Assembly: GCA_963755815.1 (NCBI GenBank)
Contig: CAVWLF010000001.1
Coordinates: 168,682 to 232,681, forward strand
Direction of reading: 5' to 3'
DNA length: 64,000 nucleotides
DNA from: Palsa-506 sp963755815
Lineage (GTDB): Bacteria > Actinomycetota > Actinomycetes > Streptosporangiales > Streptosporangiaceae
Numbering within the stretch: the stretch's first letter is position 1; every line of letters starts with the position of its first letter. Shown here one piece after another: positions 51,504 to 60,507 of the stretch. Made by a program: the position numbers and the translations under genes. The notes below the pieces were generated by a model. That model did not search any database and had not been told where the DNA came from. It was given only the letters and a program-made list of their open reading frames with translations.

Positions 51504-52139
51504 ATGTCCACCAAGACCACGGATCGGCGGTCCGCCCGCGAGCGGCTGCTGGCCGCCGCCGACGAGCTGTTTTACGAAGAGGGCGTGCACACTGTCGGCA
51601 TCGACCGGGTAATCGCGCGGGCCGGGGTGGCCAAGGCCACCCTCTACAGCGTCTTCGGCAGCAAGGACGAGCTCATCCGGTGCTATCTCACCGCCCGGCA
51701 CGCGGCCCGGCAGGAGCGCATCACCCGGACGCTCGCGCGCTACGAGACACCCAGGGATCGCCTGCTGGGGGTATTCGACGTGCTCGGCGAGTCGTTCGCG
51801 GAGCCGGGTTTCCGCGGCTGCGCGTTCATGAACGCCAGTGCGGAGGCCCGCCCCGGCAGCGCCATCGAGGAGGTCTCCGACGAGTTCCGGGCCTGGGTCC
51901 GGTCGCTGTTCGTCGAACTCGGGCGGGCCGCGGGCGTGCCCGCGCCCGGGCGCCTGGCCAGGCAGCTTGCGCTGCTTTACGACGGGGCGACGGTCACGGC
52001 GCGGATGGACCGGGACCCTGGTGCCGCCGCCGCGGCGCGCGCGGCCGCCGCGGCGCTGCTCGATGCGGCGCTAACCGACGCGGCACCGGCCGAAGGCACG
52101 CTGGCCGAAGGGGCGCTGACCGGAGGCGGGCGTGCCTGA
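51504..52139 (+). CDS. TetR-family transcriptional regulator
   Basis: A 211-residue repressor. The helix-turn-helix is SARERLLAAADELFYEEGVHTVGIDRVIARAGVAKATLYSVFGSKDELIRCYL (about 9-62); the C-terminal ligand domain (FAEPGFRGCAFMNASAEARP) matches the LmrA/YxaF-like group that senses hydrophobic drugs or flavonoids. The transcript is probably leaderless. It is divergent from the MFS gene, with which it shares a palindromic operator. An alanine-rich tail ends in a TLAEGALTGG repeat. Its stop overlaps the start of the next gene by eight bases. Confidence 0.9.
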   Translation: MSTKTTDRRSARERLLAAADELFYEEGVHTVGIDRVIARAGVAKATLYSVFGSKDELIRCYLTARHAARQERITRTLARYETPRDRLLGVFDVLGESFAEPGFRGCAFMNASAEARPGSAIEEVSDEFRAWVRSLFVELGRAAGVPAPGRLARQLALLYDGATVTARMDRDPGAAAAARAAAAALLDAALTDAAPAEGTLAEGALTGGGRA

Positions 52140-52596
52140 GCCGCCGGGTGACACCGTCGAAGTCCTGTCCGGCACCGTCGGGGACGAGCTGCGATGGGTC
52201 GTTGTCGTTGCCGGGGACGACCAGGATCTCTCGACGATGCTGCATGTCTATCGAGGGGATCGGCGAGTCGCGGGTTCGGGGTTCGGCGGGCCGAAACTGT
52301 ACCGTGACTCGCTGGTCAACGAGTGGCGCGGAAAGACAGACGACCTGCCGTATTTTGTGATGGCGCGCATGTCGCCGATCGTGGATCGGGTGATCGCGAC
52401 GACCGATCACGGATCGGAGATCACGCTGGCACTGTCGCCGCCGATCGCGCGCTTCGGCCTGCGATTCGCTGCGGCGGCGCTGCCAGAGGGAGAACAGCCG
52501 GGCAGCCTTCGGGTGGAACGCGAGGGCATCGTGCTGGAAGCACGGCCGCAGCCCGGACCGTGGCCGGGTCCGCCAGCCGGCTGGCCAGGTGGCTGA
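52132..52596 (+). CDS. Hypothetical protein coupled to the TetR gene
   Basis: A 154-residue protein that I do not recognise. Blocks include VEVLSGTVGDELRWVVVVAGD, GGPKLYRDSLVNEWRG and ARMSPIVDRVIATTDHGSEITLALSPPIARFGLRFAAAALP, suggesting a beta-sheet-rich soluble domain; the C-terminus is proline-rich. No signal peptide or membrane segment is seen. GTG 52132 overlaps the TetR stop and has GGAGGCGGG upstream, so it is cotranslated with the repressor. Confidence 0.65.
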   Translation: MPEPPGDTVEVLSGTVGDELRWVVVVAGDDQDLSTMLHVYRGDRRVAGSGFGGPKLYRDSLVNEWRGKTDDLPYFVMARMSPIVDRVIATTDHGSEITLALSPPIARFGLRFAAAALPEGEQPGSLRVEREGIVLEARPQPGPWPGPPAGWPGG

Positions 52597-52628
52597 CGGC
52601 ACCGGGCCGGCCGACCGGGCCGACGGCG

Positions 52629-53855
52629 TCAGGAGATGCCCTGGAGCGCGCGGATGGCCAGGTTCGCGTGCAGCAGGCAGCCGTCGGCCAGCACCGAGTC
52701 ATCGAACTGCGCTAGCGGGCTGTGGTTGTCCGCCGCGCCCTCGCAGTCATCCTGCGGGCATGCGCCAAGGAACAGGTAGCAGCCGGGTACCTCCTCCAGG
52801 ACGCGGGAGAAGTCCTCGGCGCCCGCGTCAGGAGTGCGCATCGGGGTGAACCGGTCCGCCCCGAAGACGTCCGCGACCACTCCGGCGGCGAACTCGGCCT
52901 GGACGGGGTCATTGGCTGTCACCGGGTACTCGGTGGTGAACCGGACGTCGGCCTCCAGGCCATGCGCCGCCGCGATCGCCTGGCACAACCGCACCGAGGC
53001 GGTCGCAATGCGCTCCCGCGCGGCGGGCGAGAAGGTCCGGACGGTGGCGTCGAAGGTGGCCTGCTCCGGGATGATGTTGCGCTTAGTGCCCGCGTGGAAG
53101 CTGCCCACGGTCACCACCACGGGGTCGAAGATGTCGAACTGCCGGGTGACCATCGTCTGCAGGGAGGCGATCATCTCGGCCGCCACGCTGATCGGGTCCC
53201 TCGCGCGGTGCGGCGCGGATCCGTGCCCCCCGGTGCCGGTCACCGTCACGGCCAGGCCGTCGCTGGAGGCCATCATGGTGCCGGGGCGGGTGGTGAACTG
53301 GCCACGGGCGAGATTTCCGGCAATGACATGCATGCCGTACGCTCGCTGCACTCGGGGCCCGGCCGCCTCCAGCACGCCTTCGGCGAGCATCCGTCCCGCT
53401 CCGTCGTATCCCTCCTCACCGGGCTGGAACATGAAGACCACGTCTCCGCGCAGCGCGTCGCGGTGGGCGCTGAGCAGCCGCGCTGCCCCCGCCAGCATCG
53501 CGACGTGCAGGTCGTGGCCGCAGGCGTGCATCGCGCCGTCGATGGTGCTGCTGAACTCCGCGGCCGGCTCGCGCACCGGAAGCGCGTCCATGTCGCCGCG
53601 CAGCAGCACCGCCGGGGCGGGCCCGCTGCCCGTGCCCGTGGCTGAGGCCGTGCCGCGCAGTACCGCGGTCACCGACGTGCAGGACGTGCCCGCGGAGATC
53701 TCCAGCGGCAGGCCGCTGAGCGCGCCGAGGACTGCCTGCTGCGTCTCGGGGAGCTGCAGTCCTATCTCGGGCCTGCGGTGCAGCTGATGCCTGAGGCGGA
53801 TGATGTCGCCCTCGAGTTCGCGTACGTCGTCGCGTAGGCGGTCCGGCAGTGCCAT
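52629..53855 (-). CDS. M20 family amidohydrolase
   Basis: A 408-residue metal-dependent amidohydrolase of the M20D group (aminoacylase/hippurate hydrolase type). The opening LRHQLHRRPEIGLQLPETQQ, GDMDALPV, DGAMHACGHDLHVAML, FQPGEEGYDGA, the lid-region GTGGHGSAPHRARDPI and HAGTKRNIIPEQATFDATVR are all in place, so metal ligands (His, Asp, Glu-Glu, His) appear intact. It cleaves N-acyl or similar amide bonds of amino acids. ATG 53855 is preceded by a weak GGGGAACG stretch. No clear operon partner. Confidence 0.92.
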   Translation of the reverse strand: MALPDRLRDDVRELEGDIIRLRHQLHRRPEIGLQLPETQQAVLGALSGLPLEISAGTSCTSVTAVLRGTASATGTGSGPAPAVLLRGDMDALPVREPAAEFSSTIDGAMHACGHDLHVAMLAGAARLLSAHRDALRGDVVFMFQPGEEGYDGAGRMLAEGVLEAAGPRVQRAYGMHVIAGNLARGQFTTRPGTMMASSDGLAVTVTGTGGHGSAPHRARDPISVAAEMIASLQTMVTRQFDIFDPVVVTVGSFHAGTKRNIIPEQATFDATVRTFSPAARERIATASVRLCQAIAAAHGLEADVRFTTEYPVTANDPVQAEFAAGVVADVFGADRFTPMRTPDAGAEDFSRVLEEVPGCYLFLGACPQDDCEGAADNHSPLAQFDDSVLADGCLLHANLAIRALQGIS

Positions 53856-53982
53856 TTCGTTCCCCGTTCCCGGGTTGGGGATGGTGGTCGGGACCTAGCC
53901 TGCCATCCGCAACGACCTCATCCTGGCCCGGCGGGTCGTGGCCGGCGGGCAGCCGGGCACTGATCACCCTGACAACAGGGAG

Positions 53983-54005
53983 TTGACATTGACAACCATA
54001 GGTTG
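53983..54005 (+). promoter_or_regulatory. Orphan TTGACA repeat and palindrome
   Basis: In the 218-base gap 53856-54073 there are two overlapping-phase TTGACA hexamers (53983-53988, 53989-53994) and a CAACC-ATA-GGTTG palindrome (53993-54005). No plus-strand gene follows for 870 bases; the DUF899 gene there runs the other way. No -10 is obvious. It may be a regulator site left by a lost gene. Confidence 0.3.
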
Positions 54006-54073
54006 GCTCTCGAAGTCCGGCCCGGCCGCAGGCAGGACGCCGGGGTCGGCGCGAGCCGCCTGGTGCGGCTCAG

Positions 54074-54703
54074 TTATCCGTAGGTGGGTTGCTGCGGCCA
54101 GCCGGGCGGGGAGTCCTCCCAGTCCTCCTGCCGGCCGTACGGGGTGAGGTCAAGGATGCTGTTGACGAAGACGAGCCGGTCAACGCCGCGGGCCGTGGTG
54201 CTGTAGGTGCGGTAGACCTGGTCACCGTCGCGCAGGAACACGCTGAGCATGAAGCCGTCACCGGCACCGCAGTCGTCCGCGAACGACGTGCCGCGTGAGG
54301 ACACGAACGGCACCGTCCAGCCCTTCCGCGCCTTGTACGCCTCGATCTGGGCGAGCGGCATGTTCGACACGGTGACCCAGGTGACGTCCATCCCGGCCAG
54401 CTGGCCCGGGGTGGCCGCGGGAACGCTGCTGGTGAACATGGTGCAGCCCGGGCAGTAGTCGTCCGGTCCATTGTCCATGAACTGGTAGACGACCAGCTGC
54501 TGGCGGCCGTCGAACAGGTCGAGCAGCGTCTTCGTGCCATCGGGCGTGCTGAAGGAGTACTCGGCAGCGAACCTGACCATGGGCAGGCGGCGGCGGCGCG
54601 CGGCGATTGCGTCCAGGGCGCGAGTGGCTTCCTTCTCGGCCGTGAGCAGCTCACCGCGGGCCCGCTGCCACTCCTCCGCGGAAACGATCTTCGGTTTCTC
54701 CAT
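54074..54703 (-). CDS. DUF899 family (thioredoxin-like) protein
   Basis: A 209-residue protein of the DUF899 group. It begins VSAEEWQRARGELLTAEKEATRALDAIAARRRRLPMVRF, followed by LLDLFDGRQQLVVYQFMDNGPDDYCPGCTMFTSS, which holds a C-P-G-C redox-type pair in a thioredoxin-like fold, and later GTSFADDCGAGDGFMLSVFLRDGDQVYRTY. The family is linked to redox reactions but has no proven role. ATG 54703 begins the conserved block with GGAAG just upstream. Confidence 0.85.
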   Translation of the reverse strand: MEKPKIVSAEEWQRARGELLTAEKEATRALDAIAARRRRLPMVRFAAEYSFSTPDGTKTLLDLFDGRQQLVVYQFMDNGPDDYCPGCTMFTSSVPAATPGQLAGMDVTWVTVSNMPLAQIEAYKARKGWTVPFVSSRGTSFADDCGAGDGFMLSVFLRDGDQVYRTYSTTARGVDRLVFVNSILDLTPYGRQEDWEDSPPGWPQQPTYG

Positions 54704-54879
54704 CTTCCGATTGTGCCTTACGGCTCCGGCCGTCATTCATGCAGTTCGGCCGGGAGCTCGAGCGCGGCGCGCGGCGCTGCGATGGCACCGGCGGACGAGG
54801 GCGCGGAGTTCAGTCCTGGGCACAATCCGCGGGTCGGGCCAGGGCCTCCGCGCCGTGGGCTGGATGCGAGACTGGCCGG

Positions 54880-56634
54880 ATGGCCGCCGATGAATCAGCA
54901 GGCAGCGACGCCGCTTCCGCGGAGCCGATATCCGTCCTCGCGGACCTAGTCGCGCGGCACCGGCCCGACAGCCGGCGGCTGCGTTACCTGATCGGCCTGC
55001 TGACCGAGGAACAGCTGGACCTGGCCGCCCTGGTCGAGCGCAGCGCGCTGCCCCGGCAGACCGTTCAGGCCGTCCTGTCCGCCGCGGCCGGCGATCTGAT
55101 CCTGGACGCCGGCCAGGCCGCGATCCAGCCCGACCGGGTCCCTGCTTATCGTCAGCGGTTTGGCTACGACCAGTTGGCCCGCACCGAGCTCGCGGACCCG
55201 CTAGCGGGCCGGCTCGCCGAGGCGGCACCGATCGTGACCGTCATGGCCGCCCTGGCCGCCGAGGCACCCCGCGCCCGGACCGACCTCGATCACGTGCCGG
55301 CCACGCCGGAAACCGTGGTCCGCCGGACGCTCTGGCTGGACAGTACCTATGACCTGGCCGGCACCGTCCTGCTGTTCGTGGGCGATCACGATCTCACCTC
55401 GCTGGCCGTGGGTCAGGTGAGCCCGGGCACGGACCTGGTCGTGGTCGACATCGACGAGGCGACCCTTGAGTTCATCGACGATCGCGCTAGCCAGCTGGGG
55501 ATCGGCGTGCGCTGCCTGGCTGGCGACCTCCGGTTCGGCCTGCCGGAGCGGGCGGCCGGCTGCGCGGACCTGGTTTTCACCGATCCGCCCTACACGCCCG
55601 AGGGAGTGGAGCTGTTCGCCGCCCGAGGACTGCAGGGCCTGGGCAACCGTGACCAGGGCCGCCTCATCGTCGCCTACGGCTTCAGCGATCTCCATCCGGG
55701 CCTGGGGTTCGCGGTACAGTCGGCCGCGCACCGCCTTGGCCTGGCCTACGAGGCGGTGCTGCCGCGATTCAACCGCTACGACGGGGCGCAGGCGGTGGGC
55801 AGCTCCAGCTCGCTGTATGCGTGGCGGCCGACCGCGCGGACCTGGCGGGTTCTGGACCGCCCCGGCACTGATGCCGCGGCGGGCATCTATACCCGCGGCC
55901 CGCAGGCCGTGGAGAAGGAGCCGGACCCGTTCGGGGCAATTCCCCCGGCGGTGCTGAAGCTGACCGCCGAGGCGGGATTTCCGGTCCGGGTCGTGGTCGG
56001 CAGCGCGTGGGGCGGTGCCGGGGAAAAGGCGGCCAGGCTCCGGCTCGGGACCCTGCTGTCGGGAGGAATCCCGCCCAGCATGGCCACGGGAGGAGAATCC
56101 GCGCTGGTAGCGGACCTCTCGGATGACCCCGGCCCCTGGCTGCTGCGGGCCTTGCTGGCCGCGAACTCCCCGCGCGTGGTGGCGCTGGTGCCCAACGGCC
56201 ATCCCGACCTGGCCAGCGAGGCGGCCCAGACGTCGCTCGCCGCGTTGCTGCGGCCGAAGTACGGGCTGCGCTTCCTGCGCAGTCAGCCGGACGCCCGGCA
56301 CGCGATAGTCCTGGCCGAGGCGACCGACGCTCAGCTCCTCGACCCGCCGGGGAGGCTGGCCCGGCGGATGCTGCTCCGGGCCCATGGCAAGGCCGGAAAC
56401 GTGTGGCGCGAAGGACTGATCGAGGCCAGCCGTGAACTCGGCGGCGCCCCGCTCACCAAGCGAGAGGCACGGGCCGCGGTCGAGGCCGGGGCCCGCCCGG
56501 GCGACGCGCTCGACACGCGCCTGATCGACCTGCCGCGGCACCAGATCGCCCGCCTGCTCGACGATGCGATGGCGTCGGTCAGCCTGGCCCGGCGCACGTC
56601 CACGGGTACCTCGCCGGCGCCCCACATCACTTGA
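54880..56634 (+). CDS. DUF43/BpsA-like putative methyltransferase or aminopropyltransferase
   Basis: A 584-residue protein. A winged-helix-like N-terminus (about 15-95, LTEEQLDLAALVERSALPRQTVQAVL) leads into a Rossmann domain: LLFVGDHDLTSLA (GDHD at 168-171), VVVDIDEATLEFID, and DLVFTDPPYTPEGVELF (DPPY at 235-238). This layout is that of archaeal N4-bis(aminopropyl)spermidine synthase, where the acidic loop reads GDDD; here one Asp is His. About 240 further residues with no recognised domain follow. A role in branched polyamine synthesis is possible, but N-methylation cannot be excluded. No ribosome site is seen before ATG 54880. Confidence 0.72.
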   Translation: MAADESAGSDAASAEPISVLADLVARHRPDSRRLRYLIGLLTEEQLDLAALVERSALPRQTVQAVLSAAAGDLILDAGQAAIQPDRVPAYRQRFGYDQLARTELADPLAGRLAEAAPIVTVMAALAAEAPRARTDLDHVPATPETVVRRTLWLDSTYDLAGTVLLFVGDHDLTSLAVGQVSPGTDLVVVDIDEATLEFIDDRASQLGIGVRCLAGDLRFGLPERAAGCADLVFTDPPYTPEGVELFAARGLQGLGNRDQGRLIVAYGFSDLHPGLGFAVQSAAHRLGLAYEAVLPRFNRYDGAQAVGSSSSLYAWRPTARTWRVLDRPGTDAAAGIYTRGPQAVEKEPDPFGAIPPAVLKLTAEAGFPVRVVVGSAWGGAGEKAARLRLGTLLSGGIPPSMATGGESALVADLSDDPGPWLLRALLAANSPRVVALVPNGHPDLASEAAQTSLAALLRPKYGLRFLRSQPDARHAIVLAEATDAQLLDPPGRLARRMLLRAHGKAGNVWREGLIEASRELGGAPLTKREARAAVEAGARPGDALDTRLIDLPRHQIARLLDDAMASVSLARRTSTGTSPAPHIT

Positions 56635-56687
56635 AAGGGGGAATGGGGGGAAACGAGCCTTCAACGGCACCGCGCCCCTGACTGCCA

Positions 56688-57440
56688 ATGGCGACGCGAC
56701 TTGTTCAGATTCATATGAAGGCTCGGGATGACTCGGCGCTCGGCCGGTTCTGGGCGGAGGCGCTCGGCTGGGGTGTTGACAGCGAGGAACCCGGCGTGAC
56801 CAACCTCGAGCCCGTGGGCTTCGTCTATCCCGACGCTGCTGCCGTCTGCATCGACGTCGTTGCCGACCCGCAGCCCAAGACGGTGAAGAACCGCGTGCGC
56901 ATCGAGCTCGCCACGACCTCCGCCGCCCATCAGGCGGACCTGGTCGCGCGCCTGCAGGAACTTGGCGCAACACCCGCCGACGCGGGCCGGGGCGACGTGC
57001 CATGGACGGTCCTGGCCGATCCGGAGGGCAACGAGTTCTGCGTGCTGGAGCCTCGACCGGTCTACCGGGACACCGGACCGATGGCCGCGGTGGTGGTCGA
57101 CTGCGCGGACCCGCGGGCCATGGCCCGGTTCTGGGACGAGGCGATGGACTGGACCCTGCACGAGGTAACCGACGATCACGCGGTGCTGCGCTCCGCCAAG
57201 GGCGTCGGCCCTTATCTGGAGTTCGTCCGCACGCCCGACGTGAAGACCGGGTGGAACCGGGCAGCTCGGCCGCGCATCCATCTCGACCTCCGGCCGTACT
57301 CCGGTGACGATCAAGAGGCGGATACAGGCCGACTGCGGGCTCTCGGCGCCACCGACATCGACGTCGGCCAGGGCGACGTGCCGTGGACGTGCCTCGCCGA
57401 CCCGGAGGGCAACGAGTTCTGCGTCCTCACCCCGTATTGA
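56688..57440 (+). CDS. Double VOC-domain protein
   Basis: A 250-residue protein of two VOC modules. Module 1 covers about 1-120 (ATRLVQIHMKARDDSALGRFW ... WTVLADPEGNEFCVLEP) and module 2 about 128-250 (AAVVVDCADPRAMARFWDEAMDW ... WTCLADPEGNEFCVLTP). Both resemble the single-module gene at 4324, which even shares the PKTVKNR string with module 1. Glyoxalase-like proteins bind a metal and transform or sequester small molecules. The start is ATG 56688 without a clear ribosome site. The AT/G-rich stretch 56635-56687 just before it holds nothing else. Confidence 0.82.
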   Translation: MATRLVQIHMKARDDSALGRFWAEALGWGVDSEEPGVTNLEPVGFVYPDAAAVCIDVVADPQPKTVKNRVRIELATTSAAHQADLVARLQELGATPADAGRGDVPWTVLADPEGNEFCVLEPRPVYRDTGPMAAVVVDCADPRAMARFWDEAMDWTLHEVTDDHAVLRSAKGVGPYLEFVRTPDVKTGWNRAARPRIHLDLRPYSGDDQEADTGRLRALGATDIDVGQGDVPWTCLADPEGNEFCVLTPY

Positions 57441-57507
57441 CGCCGAGCCGGCTGTCAGACCCTGTCCGTACTGTGCTGCCTGACCGCGCATCTGGGAGGC
57501 AGCCTGC

Positions 57508-58029
57508 ATGACCAGTATCGAAGCGGGGAAAACCGCCGCTGGCGAGCGCGCGGACCTGCTGGAAACGCTGGCCCGGCACCGGGCGCTGCTGCGGGGCACC
57601 GTGCGCGGCCTCACCAATGAGCAGGCCGCGCAGCGCACCACCGTGAGCGAGCTCTGCCTCGGCGGCCTGATCAAGCACGTCTCGGCCACCGAGAAGGGCT
57701 GGGCGAGCTTCATCGTCGGAGGTGCCGCGGCGATGCGCGACGCGGCGGGCAGGGAGGACCGGGCCGCCGGATTCCGAATGCTGGACGGGGAGACGCTGGC
57801 CGGGCTGCTGGACGGGTACGAGGAGGTAGCGCGCCGGACCGATGAGCTGGTGGCCACGCTGCCGGATCTGGACGGCTCCCACGCGCTGCCCGAGGCCCCC
57901 TGGTTCGAGCCGGGCGCGCGCTGGTCGGCGCGGCGCGTCCTGCTGCATGTGATCGCGGAGACAGCGCAGCACGCGGGTCACGCCGACATCTTCCGCGAGT
58001 CCATAGACGGCGCCAAGTCCATGGGTTAG
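57508..58029 (+). CDS. DinB/DUF664 family protein
   Basis: A 173-residue four-helix protein of the DinB (YfiT-like) fold. The metal-site histidines are probably His57 (GGLIKHVSATE) and His155/His158 in AETAQHAGHADIFRE. Actinobacterial members include mycothiol-dependent transferases, but many are uncharacterised. This is unrelated to DNA polymerase IV, which shares the name DinB. GGGAGG precedes ATG 57508. Monocistronic, converging with the pRiA4b-type gene. Confidence 0.85.
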   Translation: MTSIEAGKTAAGERADLLETLARHRALLRGTVRGLTNEQAAQRTTVSELCLGGLIKHVSATEKGWASFIVGGAAAMRDAAGREDRAAGFRMLDGETLAGLLDGYEEVARRTDELVATLPDLDGSHALPEAPWFEPGARWSARRVLLHVIAETAQHAGHADIFRESIDGAKSMG

Positions 58030-58050
58030 CCGGGTGCCCGGCGCGGCTGG

Positions 58051-59631
58051 TCAGCGTTTCCGCAGCACCCGGGCGAGCCCGGACAGCGCCGCGCTGACCT
58101 CGGCCAGATCGAAGTGCGCCGGATCAAACTCGGCCGCCGCGGTCAGGCCCAGCCACTCCAGCCGGTCTGGATGATCCGGATGGCGCGGATCGGCCAGGAT
58201 CTCCAGCAGGTCCCGGTACCCCCAGACGCCGCCGCAGTCCTCGGGCGGGCAGGCCCGGCGGCCGGCCGTACATCGCGGGTACGCCGTGCCAGGCTCGGCC
58301 GGCCGCACGTCCTCGACGGCGATGTCATGCTGCCAGTCATCGCCGAAGTCGTAGGTGTACCGGATCCGGTCGCCGGTGACCCCGGCGACGTCGGCCACCT
58401 TCGCCGATGCCGCGCTGCGATGCCCGAGCTCGCGGCCGCCGTTGCCGTACTCACCGGCTGAGGTCTCGAAAACCCAGAGATGACTGCCTTCCCAGCCAAA
58501 CGCGGCCAGGACGGCATGGTGCAACTGGAGCAGGGTACTGCCGGACGGGACCTCAAGACGGCGCCAGATAGGCGGCTTCGCACCGCGCAAGGTGATCTTC
58601 AACCGGTGGACGGCCGGGACGCCGCCCGCCGCGCGCAGCCCCGCGCCACCTCGCCTGGCCGGCCTGCCGCGGCGCGCATCGCCGGCCGGCCCGCTGCGAC
58701 GCCCATCACGGCGCCCATCGCAGACCGTCCCGGCCCGGCCGCCCGCGACCAGGAGCTCCACCCGGGCCCGCAGCAAGTCCAGGTGATTCCTGACATCCTC
58801 GATCTGATCGGGCTCCGCCGGGCAGGGCGGCATGCGCAGCGCCTGGCTGAGGATCGCCCCGGCCTCGGACGGCTGATAATCGCGGAAATCGAGGCCGAAC
58901 CCCCGAGCGGCCTGCTGGTACTTAGCCCGGATCCGGTCGGGGCGGTCGGACAGGAAACAGTCCTTAATGCCGCCGCCGAGGCCGTGATCGATGAGCACCA
59001 CGACGGCGTGCGCCTTGCGCCCGTAGGCGAAGGTCACCGCCATCGACTCCTGGGCGCCGAAGGCGTCCGCATAGCCGAAGCAGCGGCCGACTCGCGGCGC
59101 GCCCAGGCCGCGGGCCCACGCGCAGTCGGTGAACCCGCTATCGGCCAGGGCGTCAGCGGCGCGGGTGGCCGCTGGCCGCACCGCGGGCGGGCCGACGACG
59201 GCCAGCACCCGCAGCATGGCCAGTGCCTCCGCTCCGCCGTACTCCCTGACCTGGCCAATCAGCTCGATGAGCAGCTCCGGCAACCCGGCCTCGGCCGGAG
59301 CCGCGCCGCGCACCATGCCGAGGAACTCAGTGCCGCAAAGCTCCGCATTCAGCGCGTCGCAGCCCGGCTCGAGCAGCGGCTGCCAGCCGGCCAGCAGCCC
59401 GGCCACGGAGTCTTCCGGGCCCGGCAGCAGGCCGGCATCCGCCAGGCGCTGCATTGCTTCGGCTACGTCGCTGGCACTGTCAAGCACCTGCAGCACCTCC
59501 GCGGGTGCCCCGGCGATGGCCAGGTGCTCGCGGAACTCGGCCAGCTCCGATACCCCGGCCCCCGGACCGCTGGAGACCAGCGTGAGGTGCGGTGGCCGGT
59601 TGCTCCGTCTCGGGCGCTGGGTGTTGGACAC
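58051..59631 (-). CDS. Plasmid pRiA4b ORF-3-like fusion protein
   Basis: A 526-residue protein. The last 180 residues (HRLKITLRGAKPPIWRRLEVPSGSTLLQLHHAVLAAFGWEGSHLWVFE ... YTYDFGDDWQHDI ... CPPEDCGGVWGYRDLLEIL) are the pRiA4b ORF-3/IS1096 passenger fold. The first 300 residues are helical with YGGAEALAMLRVLAVVGPP and LIDHGLGGGIKDCFLSD, an upstream domain often seen with it in actinomycetes. A basic Arg/Gly-rich linker joins them. The function of the family is unknown, and its presence does not by itself mark a transposon. GTG 59631 follows AAAGGA by eight bases; ATG 59640 is possible. Confidence 0.8.
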   Translation of the reverse strand: MSNTQRPRRSNRPPHLTLVSSGPGAGVSELAEFREHLAIAGAPAEVLQVLDSASDVAEAMQRLADAGLLPGPEDSVAGLLAGWQPLLEPGCDALNAELCGTEFLGMVRGAAPAEAGLPELLIELIGQVREYGGAEALAMLRVLAVVGPPAVRPAATRAADALADSGFTDCAWARGLGAPRVGRCFGYADAFGAQESMAVTFAYGRKAHAVVVLIDHGLGGGIKDCFLSDRPDRIRAKYQQAARGFGLDFRDYQPSEAGAILSQALRMPPCPAEPDQIEDVRNHLDLLRARVELLVAGGRAGTVCDGRRDGRRSGPAGDARRGRPARRGGAGLRAAGGVPAVHRLKITLRGAKPPIWRRLEVPSGSTLLQLHHAVLAAFGWEGSHLWVFETSAGEYGNGGRELGHRSAASAKVADVAGVTGDRIRYTYDFGDDWQHDIAVEDVRPAEPGTAYPRCTAGRRACPPEDCGGVWGYRDLLEILADPRHPDHPDRLEWLGLTAAAEFDPAHFDLAEVSAALSGLARVLRKR

Positions 59632-59916
59632 GCAGATCATCCTTTCAGCCAGCGACCCGCGTTGGCCCACGATTCGGTTGCGGAGGCCCCGCCCGGGCGC
59701 CGTTCTCGCGATCGCCGCCGGGGCACGCGGCGGCGATCACCGGCCGCGGGCCGGCCGACGGCCGCCGCCGCCCATGACCAGCCGCGGCGACCGCCAGCCA
59801 GCACCAGAACCGGCCGCAGCCGCAGCCGACAATTAGACTAATGGCGCTCAAGCCGGAATAGCTGGCGAAATAGCATTCTTATTTGCCATCGGCCCGGCCA
59901 GGGCGTCGCCACCGCG

Positions 59917-60389
59917 CTGATGATCTGGCTAGCCGACCGGGGGCCGGTATTCTTCCGGCAGACCAGGTCAGCAAGAACAGCCGGCCCTTCACGCTCTACA
60001 AATTCCGGACCATGTTCGTGGACGCGGAACAGTGGAAGCCGCTGCTGGCCGAGCGCAACGAAACTGACGACGTGCTCTTTAAGATCCGCCGGGATCCGCG
60101 GATTACCCGCCCGGCGGATGGCTGCGCCGCTGCTCGATTGATGAGCTTCCGCAGCTGCTCAACGCGCTACTCGAAAACATGTCCCTGGTCGGGCCCAGGC
60201 CAGCGCTGCCACAGGAGATCGCAAGCTACGGCGACCTGATGCGCCGCAGGCTCGCTGTCACGCCCGGGCTTACTGGGCCTGTGGCAGGTCAGCGGAAGGT
60301 CGGACTTGCCGTGGGAGAAAACCGTCCGGCTCGACCTGCGCTACGTCGAGAATTGGTGGTTCGCTCTCGACCTGCAGATCCTCTGGTAA
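59917..60389 (+). pseudogene. Exopolysaccharide sugar transferase remnant
   Basis: Fragments of a bacterial sugar transferase (WbaP/polyprenyl glycosylphosphotransferase) in three frames: MIWLADRGPVFFRQTR, then SRPFTLYKFRTMFVDAEQWKPLLAERNETDDVLFKIRRDPRITRP, then LRRCSIDELPQLLNALLENMSLVGPRPALPQEI ... LTPGLTG-type, then LWQVSGRSDLPWEKTVRLDLRYVENWWFALDLQILW followed by a TAA at 60387. At least three single-base shifts and one stop are needed, and the N-terminal membrane part is missing. It is a dead gene. The AT-richer stretch 59833-59880 before it is probably non-coding. Confidence 0.87.
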
Positions 60390-60507
60390 ACAGAATCAGC
60401 GGTTATCCGCGGGGCCCGGCGGCACCGAATGCTGAGCGCCAGGCGGACCGGCCCCGGGGGGACGGATTCGCTCGACCCGGGACAGCTGGCCGGAGTTCAA
60501 TAGCCGC

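Noticed and set aside
55201..57003. 600-codon minus-strand frame
   Set aside because: Shadow of the BpsA-like and VOC genes.
57508..58029. DNA polymerase IV by the name DinB
   Set aside because: This is the small metal-binding DinB/YfiT fold; the polymerase is the separate gene at 61018.
58051..59631. Transposable element (IS1096-type)
   Set aside because: No transposase, terminal inverted repeats or target duplication were seen; the pRiA4b ORF-3 domain is widespread in chromosomes.
58480..59841. 453-codon plus-strand frame
   Set aside because: Shadow of the pRiA4b ORF-3 fusion, which has a clear ribosome site and domain on the other strand.
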